Of a stretch of DNA of 64,000 bases, positions 33,407-40,814 are shown in pieces. Source of the stretch: Acidimicrobiia bacterium (GTDB taxonomy: Bacteria; Actinomycetota; Acidimicrobiia; IMCC26256; JAMXLJ01); contig DASRES010000016.1 in NCBI GenBank assembly GCA_035651955.1, positions 1 to 64,000 on the forward strand, given 5' to 3'. The notes under the pieces are model-generated. The model saw only the letters and a list, made by a program, of their open reading frames with translations. It was not told where the DNA came from and searched no databases. The stretch's first letter is position 1, and each line of letters starts with the position of its first letter. The position numbers and the translations under genes are program-made.

Positions 33407-34729
33407 ATGCGCGTCCTCCTGGTCTCGGCCTACGAGCTCGGTCACCCACCGCTGCACGTCGCTGGTCCGGCCGGCGCGCTGCGTGCGCGAGGACACGACG
33501 TGCGCGTCGTCGATCTCGCGCTCGACGCGTGGGACGTGGGCGTGCTCGACGGCGTCGAACGGGTCCTGGTCGCGGTGCCGATGCACACCGCCGCGCGCAT
33601 GGCGCGCGAGATCATCCCGTCCATCGCGCAGCCGACGTGCTGCTACGGGCTGTACGCGGCCGCGTGTGCCGACGTGGCGGACGCCGTCGTCGCCGGGGAG
33701 TACGCGCCCGCGCTCGTGCGGTGGGTGGAGACGGGCGTCGCGGGTGACGCCGTGCAGCTGACGCGGGCTCGGCGCAGCGCGGATCCTGCCTTTGACGCGC
33801 TCCCGCCGTTGGAGCGCTACGCCCGGCTCGTGATCGGAGGCGAGGAGCGGCTCGTCGGCTACGTCGAGACGTCCCGCGGGTGCGCACACCGCTGCCGGCA
33901 CTGTCCCGTGCCCGTCGTCTACGACGGGCGCATCCGCATCGTCTCGGAGGACGCGGTGCTGCGCGACGTCGACCGCGTCGTCGACCTCGGGGCCCGCCAC
34001 GTCACCTTCGCCGATCCGGACTTCTTCAACGGCGTGCACCACTCGCTGCGGGTCGTGCGCGCGATGCACCGTCGGCATCCCGAGCTCACGTTCGACTGCA
34101 CGGTGAAGGTCGAGCACGTCCTGCGCCACGCCGACGTCTGGGGCGAGCTCGCGGACTCCGGGTGCCTGTTCGTCGTGTCCGCGTTCGAGAGCACCGACGA
34201 CCGCACGCTCGCACGGCTCGCGAAGGGACACACCGTCGCCGATGAGGTCCGAGCCGTCGCCCTCCTGCGCGCGCACGGCATCGAGGTTCGGCCGTCGTTC
34301 CTGCCCTTCACGCCGTGGACGACGCGCGCACAGCTGCGCGATCTCGTGGAGTTCGTCGCCGATCACGACCTGGTCGAGAGCGTCGACCCGGTGCAGTACG
34401 CGATCCGGCTGCTGCTGCCGCCCGGATCGCTGCTCCTCGACGACCCCGAGGTCGCGGCCGTGGTCGACGGCTACGACGCCGACCGGCTGTCGTACACGTG
34501 GCGGTCGTGTGACCCGGCGATCGACGCGCTCCATTGCGAGCTGTCCGCGATCGTCGAGCGTGCTGCGGCCGGCGGCGAGCCCTTGACCCAGACGTACGCA
34601 CATGTGCGCGAGGCGGTCGGCGCGCCGCCCCGTCCCGTGACGCCGTCCGCGACGCCCCGCCCGCACCTCACTGAGTCCTGGTTCTGCTGTGCGGAACCGA
34701 CCGAGCAGCAGCTCGGCGCGCTGCGCTGA
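33407..34729 (+). CDS. Radical SAM enzyme with C-terminal CCAEP tail and B12-binding-like N-domain
   Basis: The 440-residue protein starts at the ATG at 33407. Residues 1-110 look like a cobalamin-binding-type Rossmann domain (MRVLLVSAYELGHPPLH.., HDVRVVDLALDAWD) without a clear DxHxxG. SRGCAHRCRHCP holds the radical SAM cysteines C159, C163 and C166. The C-terminus carries Cys427-Cys428 in WFCCAEPTEQQ, 13 residues before the end. I recall a radical SAM family defined by a CUAEP or CCAEP tail, in which some members have selenocysteine at the second position; here both codons are Cys (TGC TGT). Reaction unknown. Confidence 0.85.
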   Translation: MRVLLVSAYELGHPPLHVAGPAGALRARGHDVRVVDLALDAWDVGVLDGVERVLVAVPMHTAARMAREIIPSIAQPTCCYGLYAAACADVADAVVAGEYAPALVRWVETGVAGDAVQLTRARRSADPAFDALPPLERYARLVIGGEERLVGYVETSRGCAHRCRHCPVPVVYDGRIRIVSEDAVLRDVDRVVDLGARHVTFADPDFFNGVHHSLRVVRAMHRRHPELTFDCTVKVEHVLRHADVWGELADSGCLFVVSAFESTDDRTLARLAKGHTVADEVRAVALLRAHGIEVRPSFLPFTPWTTRAQLRDLVEFVADHDLVESVDPVQYAIRLLLPPGSLLLDDPEVAAVVDGYDADRLSYTWRSCDPAIDALHCELSAIVERAAAGGEPLTQTYAHVREAVGAPPRPVTPSATPRPHLTESWFCCAEPTEQQLGALR

Positions 34730-34773
34730 CACCGCGGCTCCGGCGATGCACGCCCCGCCACGAGCGTGGCATC

Positions 34774-34811
34774 GCATGTGATGCCACTCGTGATGCCGCA
34801 TGTGATGCCAC
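34774..34811. repeat. Three 12-bp iterons (GTGATGCC) upstream of RHH gene, with inverted partner
   Basis: ATGTGATGCCAC, TCGTGATGCCGC and ATGTGATGCCAC follow one another so that TGATGCC recurs at 34779, 34791 and 34803, exactly 12 bp apart. GTGGCATC at 34766-34773 is the inverse of GATGCCAC at 34780-34787. Iterated short boxes at about one helical turn are typical of ribbon-helix-helix operators, and the next reading frame encodes such a fold. Binding is inferred. Confidence 0.6.
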
Positions 34812-34879
34812 GTGCCGCGAGAGCCGTGCACGACCGCCGGACGACGATCGTTGTCACACCCCGTCGATACGTCCATCGG

Positions 34880-35142
34880 ATGCCGACCCGTCTCTCGCTC
34901 CGGCTCGCGCCGGAGCTGCACCGCGCCATCCGAGCCAAGGCCGACGCGGCGGGCGTGTCGATCAACTCGTGGATCGTGCACGTCCTCGCGGCAGCTGCCG
35001 GCGAGCAGTTCTTCCGCACGCCCGAGGACGGCGGCACACGCGCACGATCGCGGAGGCGATCGCCGTCTCCGACGACGACGGCGTCGCGTGGTACGAACGG
35101 CGTGTCAGGTGCGAGCGGCCTGCTGCTGCGCGAGCAGGTTGA
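34880..35142 (+). pseudogene. Ribbon-helix-helix (HicB/Arc-like) DNA-binding protein, apparently frameshifted
   Basis: From the ATG at 34880 the frame encodes MPTRLSLRLAPELHRAIR, then AKADAAGVSINSWIVHVLAAA, a clear beta strand and two helices of the MetJ/Arc fold as in HicB-type antitoxins. After about 50 residues the frame runs into Arg/Ser-rich sequence antisense to aconitase and would not stop until 35449. In another frame the sequence continues sensibly (TIAEAIAVSDDDGVAWYERRV) to a TGA at 35140-35142. I read this as one gene broken by a frameshift near 35040. No toxin gene is adjacent. Confidence 0.5.
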
Positions 35143-37357
35143 GCGCGGAACCGGCGCGGAACCAGGCGATCTGCTCCTCCGACATCGTGTGACGCGTCGG
35201 GACGGAGTCCGTCGTGCCGTCGGCGTGGTGGAGCACGAGCGTGACCGCGGAGCCGGGCGCCAGCGCCGTCAGGCCCGTCACGTCGACGACGTCGTCCGCG
35301 CGCACCTTGTCGTAGTCGGCCGGGTCCGCGAACGTCAGCGGCAGCACGCCCTGCTTCTTGAGGTTCGCCTCGTGGATGCGCGCGAACGAGCGGGCCACGA
35401 TCGCACGCCCGCCGGTCGCGCGCGGCTCCATCGCCGCGTGCTCGCGTGACGAGCCCTCGCCGTAGTTCTCGTCACCGACCGCGATCCACTGGATGCCGGC
35501 GTCCTTGAAGTCGCGTGCGAGCTCCGGCAACGGCTTCTCGGTCGGCCACGCGTTGTCGACGCCGATGAAGAGGTTGCCCGAGATGTTGGTCAGGTGGCCG
35601 CGGTAGCGGAGCCACGGACCCGCGGGCGAGATGTGGTCGGTCGTGCACTTGCCGACCGCCTTCATCAGGACGCGCAAGCCGGTCAGGTCCTTGCCGTCCC
35701 ACGCGGGGAACGGCGTGAGCAGCTCCAGGCGCTCGGAGTCGCGCGCCACTGCCACCGTCACGCTCGACGGGTCGTCCGCCGGCGCCACGAACCCGGACCT
35801 GCCGGCGTCGTAGCCGCGCGACGGCAGGTCGTCGGCGACCGGCGGCTCGAGCTTCAGCTGCGTGCCGTCCTCCGCGGTGATCGGCTCGTGCACGAAGTCG
35901 AGGTCGAGGCGGCCACTCAACGCCATGGCGACCACCGTCTCGGGCGATCCGATGAACGCGAGCGTGTCCGCGTTGCCGTCGTTGCGCCGCGGGAAGTTGC
36001 GGTTGAACGACGTGACGATCGCGTTGCGCTGGCCCGGCTGGATGTCGTCGCGCTGCCACTGGCCGATGCAGGGGCCGCACGCGTTCGCGAGGACGGTCGC
36101 GCCGATCGCCTCCAGGTCGGCGAGCAGCCCGTCGCGCTCGATCGTTGCCCGGACCTGCTCGGAGCCGGGCGTGACGAGCAACGGCGACCGCACGCGCAGC
36201 CCGCGCGCCGCCGCCTGCCGTGCGACGTTCGCGGCGCGACCGATGTCCTCGTAGGAGGAGTTGGTGCACGACCCGACGAGCGCGGACGACACCTCCGTGG
36301 GATAGCCCTCGCGCGCGACCTCCGCGGGCAGCGCGGAGATCGGACGGTCGAGGTCGGGCGTGTGCGGGCCGACAAGGTGCGGCTCGAGCGGGTCGAGATC
36401 GATCTCGATCACGCGGTCGTAGAAGCGCGACGGGTCGGTGTCGACCTCGGGATCGCTGCGCAGGAAGTCCGCGCACCGGTCGGCCGCGTCCGCGATCTCC
36501 TCGCGCCGCGTCGCCTTCAGGTAACGCGCGCTGCGCTCGTCGTAGGGGAACAGCGAGCACGTCGCGCCGATCTCCGCGCCCATGTTGCAGATCGTCGCCC
36601 GGCCCGTCGCCGAGATCGACGACACACCGGGCCCGAAGTACTCGACGATCGCGCCCGTGCCACCCTTCACGGTGAGGATCCCGGCGACGGCGAGGATGAC
36701 GTCCTTCGCGGAGGTCCAGCCGGACAGCGTGCCCGTGAGCCGCACCCCGATCAGCTTCGGGACGCGCGTGTTGAACGGCCACCCCGCCATGACGTCGACC
36801 GCATCCGCGCCACCGACGCCGATCGCCACCATCCCGAGCCCGCCGGCGTTCGGCGTGTGGCTGTCGGTTCCGATCATCATTCCGCCCGGGAACGCGTACT
36901 GCTCGAGCACGACCTGGTGGATGATCCCCGACCCCGGCTTCCAGAACCCGATCCCGTACTTCGCCGACACGCTGCGCAGGAACTCGTAGACCTCGGCGTT
37001 CACGTCCTGCGCGACCCGCAGGTCGGCGTCCGCACCCACGTGCGCCTGGATCAGGTGGTCGCAGTGCACCGTCGTCGGGACGGCGACGCGCGGCAAGCCC
37101 GCGAGCATGAACTGCAACAGCGCCATCTGCGCGGTCGCGTCCTGCATGGCGACTCGGTCGGGCCGGTAGTCCGCGTAGTCGACGCCACGCGCGAGCCCGA
37201 CGGTCGTGGCGTCGTCCGCGTGCGCGGCGAGGATCTTCTCGGCGAACGTCATCGGACGGCCGAGTCGTGCGCGCGTCGTGGCGACGCGCTCGGGGAAGCG
37301 GGCGTAGACGTCCTCGACGAGGGACAGTGGTGTGGTCGGACCCACGGGCTCGGTCAT
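35105..37357 (-). CDS. acn: Aconitate hydratase, mitochondrial-type
   Basis: The 750-residue enzyme interconverts citrate and isocitrate. Cluster ligands are Cys364 in VGSCTNSSYEDIG and Cys427 and Cys430 in ACGPCIGQW. IGTDSHTPNAGGLGM and NYGEGSSREHAAMEPR provide further active-site residues. Length and order (swivel domain last) fit the mitochondrial aconitase type rather than the AcnA/IRP type common in Actinobacteria. The ATG at 37357 overlaps the stop of a GntR regulator gene by 4 bp (ATGA), so regulator and enzyme are one operon. Its 3' end overlaps the broken RHH gene. Confidence 0.95.
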   Translation of the reverse strand: MTEPVGPTTPLSLVEDVYARFPERVATTRARLGRPMTFAEKILAAHADDATTVGLARGVDYADYRPDRVAMQDATAQMALLQFMLAGLPRVAVPTTVHCDHLIQAHVGADADLRVAQDVNAEVYEFLRSVSAKYGIGFWKPGSGIIHQVVLEQYAFPGGMMIGTDSHTPNAGGLGMVAIGVGGADAVDVMAGWPFNTRVPKLIGVRLTGTLSGWTSAKDVILAVAGILTVKGGTGAIVEYFGPGVSSISATGRATICNMGAEIGATCSLFPYDERSARYLKATRREEIADAADRCADFLRSDPEVDTDPSRFYDRVIEIDLDPLEPHLVGPHTPDLDRPISALPAEVAREGYPTEVSSALVGSCTNSSYEDIGRAANVARQAAARGLRVRSPLLVTPGSEQVRATIERDGLLADLEAIGATVLANACGPCIGQWQRDDIQPGQRNAIVTSFNRNFPRRNDGNADTLAFIGSPETVVAMALSGRLDLDFVHEPITAEDGTQLKLEPPVADDLPSRGYDAGRSGFVAPADDPSSVTVAVARDSERLELLTPFPAWDGKDLTGLRVLMKAVGKCTTDHISPAGPWLRYRGHLTNISGNLFIGVDNAWPTEKPLPELARDFKDAGIQWIAVGDENYGEGSSREHAAMEPRATGGRAIVARSFARIHEANLKKQGVLPLTFADPADYDKVRADDVVDVTGLTALAPGSAVTLVLHHADGTTDSVPTRHTMSEEQIAWFRAGSALNLLAQQQAART

Positions 37358-38067
37358 CGCTCGCTCCAGTTCTCGACGGACAGCGGGAATTCGACCTCGA
37401 ACGCCGTGCGGTGCGCGGCGTAACGATGCTCGGCGAGCATCACGGCGCGGCCGCGACGGTCGTAGGTGACGCGGCGGCACGCGAGAACCGGCGACCCCGA
37501 CGGGATGCCGAGACGGCGCGCGTCGCCGCGGGACGCGGACACCGCGGTGATCGTCTGCACGACGCGCCCGGGCTCGACGCCCTGCAGCGGGAGGAGCTCG
37601 TGGAACGTCGCCCGTTCGACGTCGGCGCGACTGAGGTGCGCACCGAGCGCGGCGTCGACCCATACCGTGACGATCGCGAACGGCTCGTCGTCGGCGAGGT
37701 TGAGACGCGTCACGCGCAGCACGTCCGCGTCCGCCGCGAGCCCGAGCGTCTTCGCGACGTCACCCGTCGCGGGCTCGAACGCGAACTCGAGGACCCTCCG
37801 GCTCGGTGCCGCGCCCGCGGCCTCGAGCGCGGCCTCGACGGTCGTGACGCGCCCGAGCGGCTGGTGGACCGGGTCCAGCGCGACGAACCATCCCGCGCCG
37901 CGCCGGCTCGTGACGAGCCCCTCGTCGCGCAGCGCGTCGAGCGCCCGCCGGACCGTCACCCGGCTCGCGCTGTACTCGTGTGCGAGCTCGGCCTCGCTCG
38001 GCAGCGACCCGGCGGCGCCGGCGGCGATCCGGGCCCGGAGCTCCTGGGCGATGTCGAGGTACCGCAC
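37354..38067 (-). CDS. GntR-family regulator, HutC subfamily (UTRA domain), of aconitase
   Basis: The 237-residue protein has an N-terminal winged helix (IAQELRARIAAGAAGSLPSEAELAHEYSASRVTVRRALDAL then GLVTSRRGAGWFV). A UTRA effector domain follows from residue 75, with RRVLEFAFEPA, VLRVTRLNLADDEPFAIVTVWV and PVLACRRVTYDRRGRAVMLAEHRY. It heads the operon with aconitase, so it probably senses a TCA-related or amino-acid metabolite. The GTG at 38067 lies seven bases after the -10 box, suggesting a leaderless message. A DasR-like palindrome lies in its own promoter. Confidence 0.92.
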   Translation of the reverse strand: MRYLDIAQELRARIAAGAAGSLPSEAELAHEYSASRVTVRRALDALRDEGLVTSRRGAGWFVALDPVHQPLGRVTTVEAALEAAGAAPSRRVLEFAFEPATGDVAKTLGLAADADVLRVTRLNLADDEPFAIVTVWVDAALGAHLSRADVERATFHELLPLQGVEPGRVVQTITAVSASRGDARRLGIPSGSPVLACRRVTYDRRGRAVMLAEHRYAAHRTAFEVEFPLSVENWSER

Positions 38068-38074
38068 AACTTGT

Positions 38075-38103
38075 ATGGTACTTGTCTAGACTTCTCCCGT
38101 CAA
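38075..38103 (-). promoter_or_regulatory. Promoter of the GntR-aconitase operon (leaderless)
   Basis: On the minus strand TTGACG (38103-38098) and TACCAT (38080-38075) are 17 bp apart, close to the sigma-70 consensus. Only seven bases separate the -10 from the GTG start at 38067, so the transcript likely starts at the start codon. The -35 overlaps the last codons of the upstream Rrf2 gene. Confidence 0.6.
38080..38095. promoter_or_regulatory. DasR/HutC-like operator in the GntR promoter
   Basis: ACTTGTCTAGACTTCT contains the perfect palindrome GTCTAGAC and matches 13 of 16 positions of the remembered DasR site ACTGGTCTAGACCACT. It fills the spacer between -35 and -10, an ideal place for repression. 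ACAAGT also recurs 11 bp away, so extended binding is possible. Binding is inferred from subfamily similarity. Confidence 0.6.
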
Positions 38104-38558
38104 CGGGGCTGCCAGTTGGCCGGGTCGGACACCGCTGCGCGGACCACCTCGGGCAGCTCGCCCGCCGCCACGTCGGCCAGCGTGACCACGTCGAGCACGG
38201 AGCGGAGACTCGCCCGCACCGCGATCCACACGTCGACGAGCGACGACGCGGCGCCCTCGTACGTCAGCGACTCGGGCCGCACGCCCCGGACGGCCGCGAG
38301 CGGGCCCTCGACCGCCCGGAGGACCTCGGCGACCGAGATCTCCGACGCCGGCCGGGCCAGCATCGAGCCGCCCTCGGCCCCCCGCTGCGTCGCCACGAGG
38401 CCGGCCCGGCGCAGGTCACGCAGGATGTTCTCGAGGAACTCCCGGGGGATCCGCTGGCTGTGCGCGATCCGCTCCGCCTTCACGGGTCGACCCGGGGGCG
38501 CGGCCGCGAGCTCGGCGGCCGCCCGCACCGCGTAGTCCGCCTTCGCCGAGATCCGCAC
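38100..38558 (-). CDS. Rrf2-family transcriptional regulator without cysteines
   Basis: The 152-residue protein has the Rrf2 pattern: MRISAKADYAVRAAAELA, then IAHSQRIPREFLENILRDLRRAGLVATQRGAEGGSMLARP, where the second helix and wing are diagnostic, and ISVAEVLRAVEGPLA. The protein has no Cys at all, so it cannot hold a cluster as IscR or NsrR do. It is closer in that respect to CymR-like or metabolite-sensing members. It is divergent from a TauE/SafE permease and a decayed ABC importer, which suggests sulfur-compound control. Confidence 0.9.
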   Translation of the reverse strand: MRISAKADYAVRAAAELAAAPPGRPVKAERIAHSQRIPREFLENILRDLRRAGLVATQRGAEGGSMLARPASEISVAEVLRAVEGPLAAVRGVRPESLTYEGAASSLVDVWIAVRASLRSVLDVVTLADVAAGELPEVVRAAVSDPANWQPR

Positions 38559-38589
38559 TTGACGCCCGTCCCCGCTATTCCGTAGCTTT

Positions 38590-38606
38590 TCGATCAGATT
38601 TATCGA
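38590..38606. promoter_or_regulatory. Inverted repeat TCGAT-N7-ATCGA in the Rrf2/TauE divergent gap
   Basis: TCGAT (38590-38594) and ATCGA (38602-38606) are symmetric within an unusually AT-rich stretch (TTTTCGATCAGATTTATCGA) of the 74-bp divergent gap. This is a plausible Rrf2 operator over the permease promoter; no experiment supports it. Confidence 0.4.
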
Positions 38607-38632
38607 GATAGACCTCGTCCTCCGGAGGCTAC

Positions 38633-39682
38633 GTGCACCTCGACCCCTGGGTCGCGCTCGCCGGGCTCGGCGTCGGCTTCGTCGTCGGGCTGACGGGCAT
38701 GGGCGGCGGCGCGCTCATGACGCCCGTGCTCGTGCTGCTCTTCGGCATCCAGCCGCTCGCCGCGGTGTCGAGCGACCTCGTGGCGGCCGTCGTCATGAAG
38801 CCGGTCGGGGGTGGCGTGCACCTGCGTCGCGGCACCGTGCGACTCGACCTCGTGAAGTGGCTCGCGCTCGGGTCCGTACCCTCCGCCTTCGCCGGGGTCC
38901 TCGTCCTGCGCGCGATCGGCGCCGCGCGCGTGCAGGACCGCCTGCAGCTCCTACTGGGGCTCGTGCTCGTCGTCGCGGCGGCGGCCATGGTGGCCCGTTG
39001 GATCCTCCAGCCACGTCGTGCGACGCGGGCCGAGCCCGTTCGCGTCCGCGCGATACCCACGGTGCTCGTCGGCGTCGTCGGCGGGCTCGTGGTCGGCATG
39101 ACGTCGGTCGGCAGTGGGTCGCTGATGATCGTCGCGCTGATGATGCTGTATCCCGCGATGTCGACCGGTGAGCTGGTGGGAACCGACCTCGTGCAGGCGA
39201 TCCCGCTCGTGCTGTCCGCCGCGCTCGGACACGTGCTGTTCGGCCATCTCGAGCTCGGCCTGACGGGCGCGCTCCTGCTCGGGAGCATCCCCGGCGTGTA
39301 CCTCGGCGCGCGCGTCTCGGCGCGCGCACCCGACGCGATCGTCCGGCCCGCGCTGGCGGTCGTGCTCCTGCTCTCGGCGCTGAAGCTGCTCGACGCGCCC
39401 ATCGCCGTGTTGCTCGCGGTCCTCGTGCTCGCGGTGTGCGCGGGCGCGACGGCCGCGGCCGTCCGTCTCCCCCGTCGCGAACCCGCGCTCCAACCGATTC
39501 CGGAGGTCAGGGTGTCCCTCCGTCTACTCGCGCGCGCTCGTACCGATCGTGTTCGTCGCGCTCGCGGCGTGCACGAGCGCGAGCAGCTCCACCGCGAAGG
39601 TGACGCTGCGTCTCGGCTACTTCCCGAACATCACGCACGCGACCGCGTTGCTCGGCGTCGAGCGCGGGATCTTCGCCCGTGA
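38633..39682 (+). CDS. TauE/SafE-family permease with suspect C-terminal extension
   Basis: Residues 1-285 form a typical TauE/SafE protein with the two signatures GVGFVVGLTGMGGGALMTPVL and VGGLVVGMTSVGSGSLMIVAL and about eight helices. The GTG at 38633 follows GGAGG at five bases. From about 39500 the frame continues for some 57 Arg-rich residues that coincide with the start of the broken substrate-binding protein gene. That tail is probably not native, the original stop having been lost along with the neighbouring damage. Likely cargo is a sulfur-containing anion, given the Rrf2 and sulfonate-type ABC neighbours. Confidence 0.85.
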   Translation: MHLDPWVALAGLGVGFVVGLTGMGGGALMTPVLVLLFGIQPLAAVSSDLVAAVVMKPVGGGVHLRRGTVRLDLVKWLALGSVPSAFAGVLVLRAIGAARVQDRLQLLLGLVLVVAAAAMVARWILQPRRATRAEPVRVRAIPTVLVGVVGGLVVGMTSVGSGSLMIVALMMLYPAMSTGELVGTDLVQAIPLVLSAALGHVLFGHLELGLTGALLLGSIPGVYLGARVSARAPDAIVRPALAVVLLLSALKLLDAPIAVLLAVLVLAVCAGATAAAVRLPRREPALQPIPEVRVSLRLLARARTDRVRRARGVHEREQLHREGDAASRLLPEHHARDRVARRRARDLRP

Positions 39683-40188
39683 CCTCGGCTCGAACGTCAC
39701 GCTGATGACCGCGACCTTCAACGCCGGTCCCGAGGAGTCACCGCGCTCCTCTCCGGCGCGCTCGACGCCGGCTCCGTCGGCCCGAACCCCGCGATCAACG
39801 CGTGGCAGAAGTCGCACGGCACCGCGATCAGGATCGTCGCCGGGTCGATCACCAGCGCGCGCCAGTTGAAGGGCAAGAAGCTCGCGTCACCGCAGCTCGG
39901 CAACACGCAGGACGTCGTCCTGCGCACGTGGCTGAAGCGGCAGGGTCTCAGCACGACGACGACCGGCGGGCGCGACGTGTCGGTCGTGCCGCAGGACAAC
40001 GCGACGACGTTGCAGGCGTTCCAGGCCGGCGCGGTCGACGTCGCGTGGGGGCGGCCCGAGCCGTGGGCGACGCGGCTCGTCAAGGACGGCGGCGGGCACG
40101 TGCTCGTCGACGAGGCGTCGCTGTGGCCGGGCGGCCGCTACGTCACGACGTTGCACGAGGTCGCCGATCGGGCCGCGCTGCTGACGGG
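39512..40188 (+). pseudogene. Decayed periplasmic substrate-binding protein of a nitrate/sulfonate/taurine-type ABC importer
   Basis: GGAGG precedes a GTG at 39512, but the lipoprotein signal (ALVPIVFVALAACTSASSS, lipobox LAAC) is in another frame. LRLGYFPNITHATALLGVERGIFA continues to about 39735, then the sequence switches frame again: LLSGALDAGSVGPNPAIN, KSHGTAIRIVAGSITSARQL, KKLASPQLGNTQDVVLRTWL and so on to RYVTTLHEVADRAALL. These are the ordered blocks of an SsuA/NMT1-like protein. At least two frameshifts and a missing C-terminus make it a pseudogene, unless the assembly is faulty here. Confidence 0.75.
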
Positions 40189-40332
40189 TGGCACGACCTG
40201 CTGCACGGCACGCTCCTCGACGCGACGGCCGTCACGCTGCGACGCGGCGTCGTCGACTTCCTCGTCGTGTCCGGCCTGAAGCAGGGCTGGGCGTTCGCGT
40301 GGCGGAGCCTGGTCGACGGGGCGACGAGCTAG
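40189..40332 (+). pseudogene. Remnant of ABC importer permease
   Basis: Immediately after the binding-protein remnant, a third frame reads WHDLLHGTLLDATAVTLRRG and then SGLKQGWAFAWRSLVDGATS before a TAG. The first part resembles the start of an SsuC/TauC-type permease and the second the segment near its end; the membrane core in between is missing. A large internal deletion fits. Its stop shares CTAG with the convergent cyclophilin gene. Confidence 0.55.
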
Positions 40333-40805
40333 CTGCGCGCCCGCTCGTCGACCGTGACCTTCTTCATCGTGTCGCCGACATCGATCGACTGGGCGACGTC
40401 CATGCCGTCGACGACGTACCCGAAGAGGTTGTAGTCCTTCGACAGCTTGCGCCGGCAGTCGTCGATCGTGATGAAGAACTGTGACCCGTTCGTGTTCGGC
40501 CCCGCGTTCGCCATCGCCACGGCACCGAGCGTGTACTCGCCCTTCACGGGCTCGTCGGCGAACTTGTAGCCCGGGCCGCCGGTACCGGTTCCCTGCGGGC
40601 AGCCGCCCTGGATCACGAAGTCGGGGACGACGCGGTGGAACGTCAGGCCGTCGTAGTAACCCTGACGGGCCAGCGCGACGAAGTTGTTGACGGTGTTGGG
40701 CGCGAGCTGCGGGTCGAGGTCCATCACGATGTCACCCTTGTCGGTGTCGATCGTGACGCGATACATCGCCTGGTCGTCTATCTCGAACGCGGGGGGCTTC
40801 GCCAC
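40329..40805 (-). CDS. Peptidyl-prolyl cis-trans isomerase, cyclophilin type
   Basis: The 158-residue protein has the cyclophilin core: FVALARQGYYDGLTFHRVVPDFVIQGGCPQGTGTGGPGY, AVAMANAGPNTNGSQFFIT with the active-site Gln-Phe-Phe, and the NLFGYVVDGMDVAQSI region. The Arg in FHRVV is the catalytic one. No signal peptide is visible, so it should act in the cytoplasm. The GTG start at 40805 follows AAAGGAG, nine bases after ccmI, so it is probably the last gene of the ccm operon. Confidence 0.95.
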   Translation of the reverse strand: MAKPPAFEIDDQAMYRVTIDTDKGDIVMDLDPQLAPNTVNNFVALARQGYYDGLTFHRVVPDFVIQGGCPQGTGTGGPGYKFADEPVKGEYTLGAVAMANAGPNTNGSQFFITIDDCRRKLSKDYNLFGYVVDGMDVAQSIDVGDTMKKVTVDERARS

Positions 40806-40814
40806 GGAGCTCCT

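Noticed and set aside
34774-34811. Iterons as a replication origin
   Set aside because: There are only three units, with no Rep protein, AT-rich region or DnaA boxes nearby. An RHH operator is simpler.
38633-39682. The full 349 residues as a normal permease
   Set aside because: The last 57 residues are Arg-rich, overlap the pseudogene and do not resemble the family.
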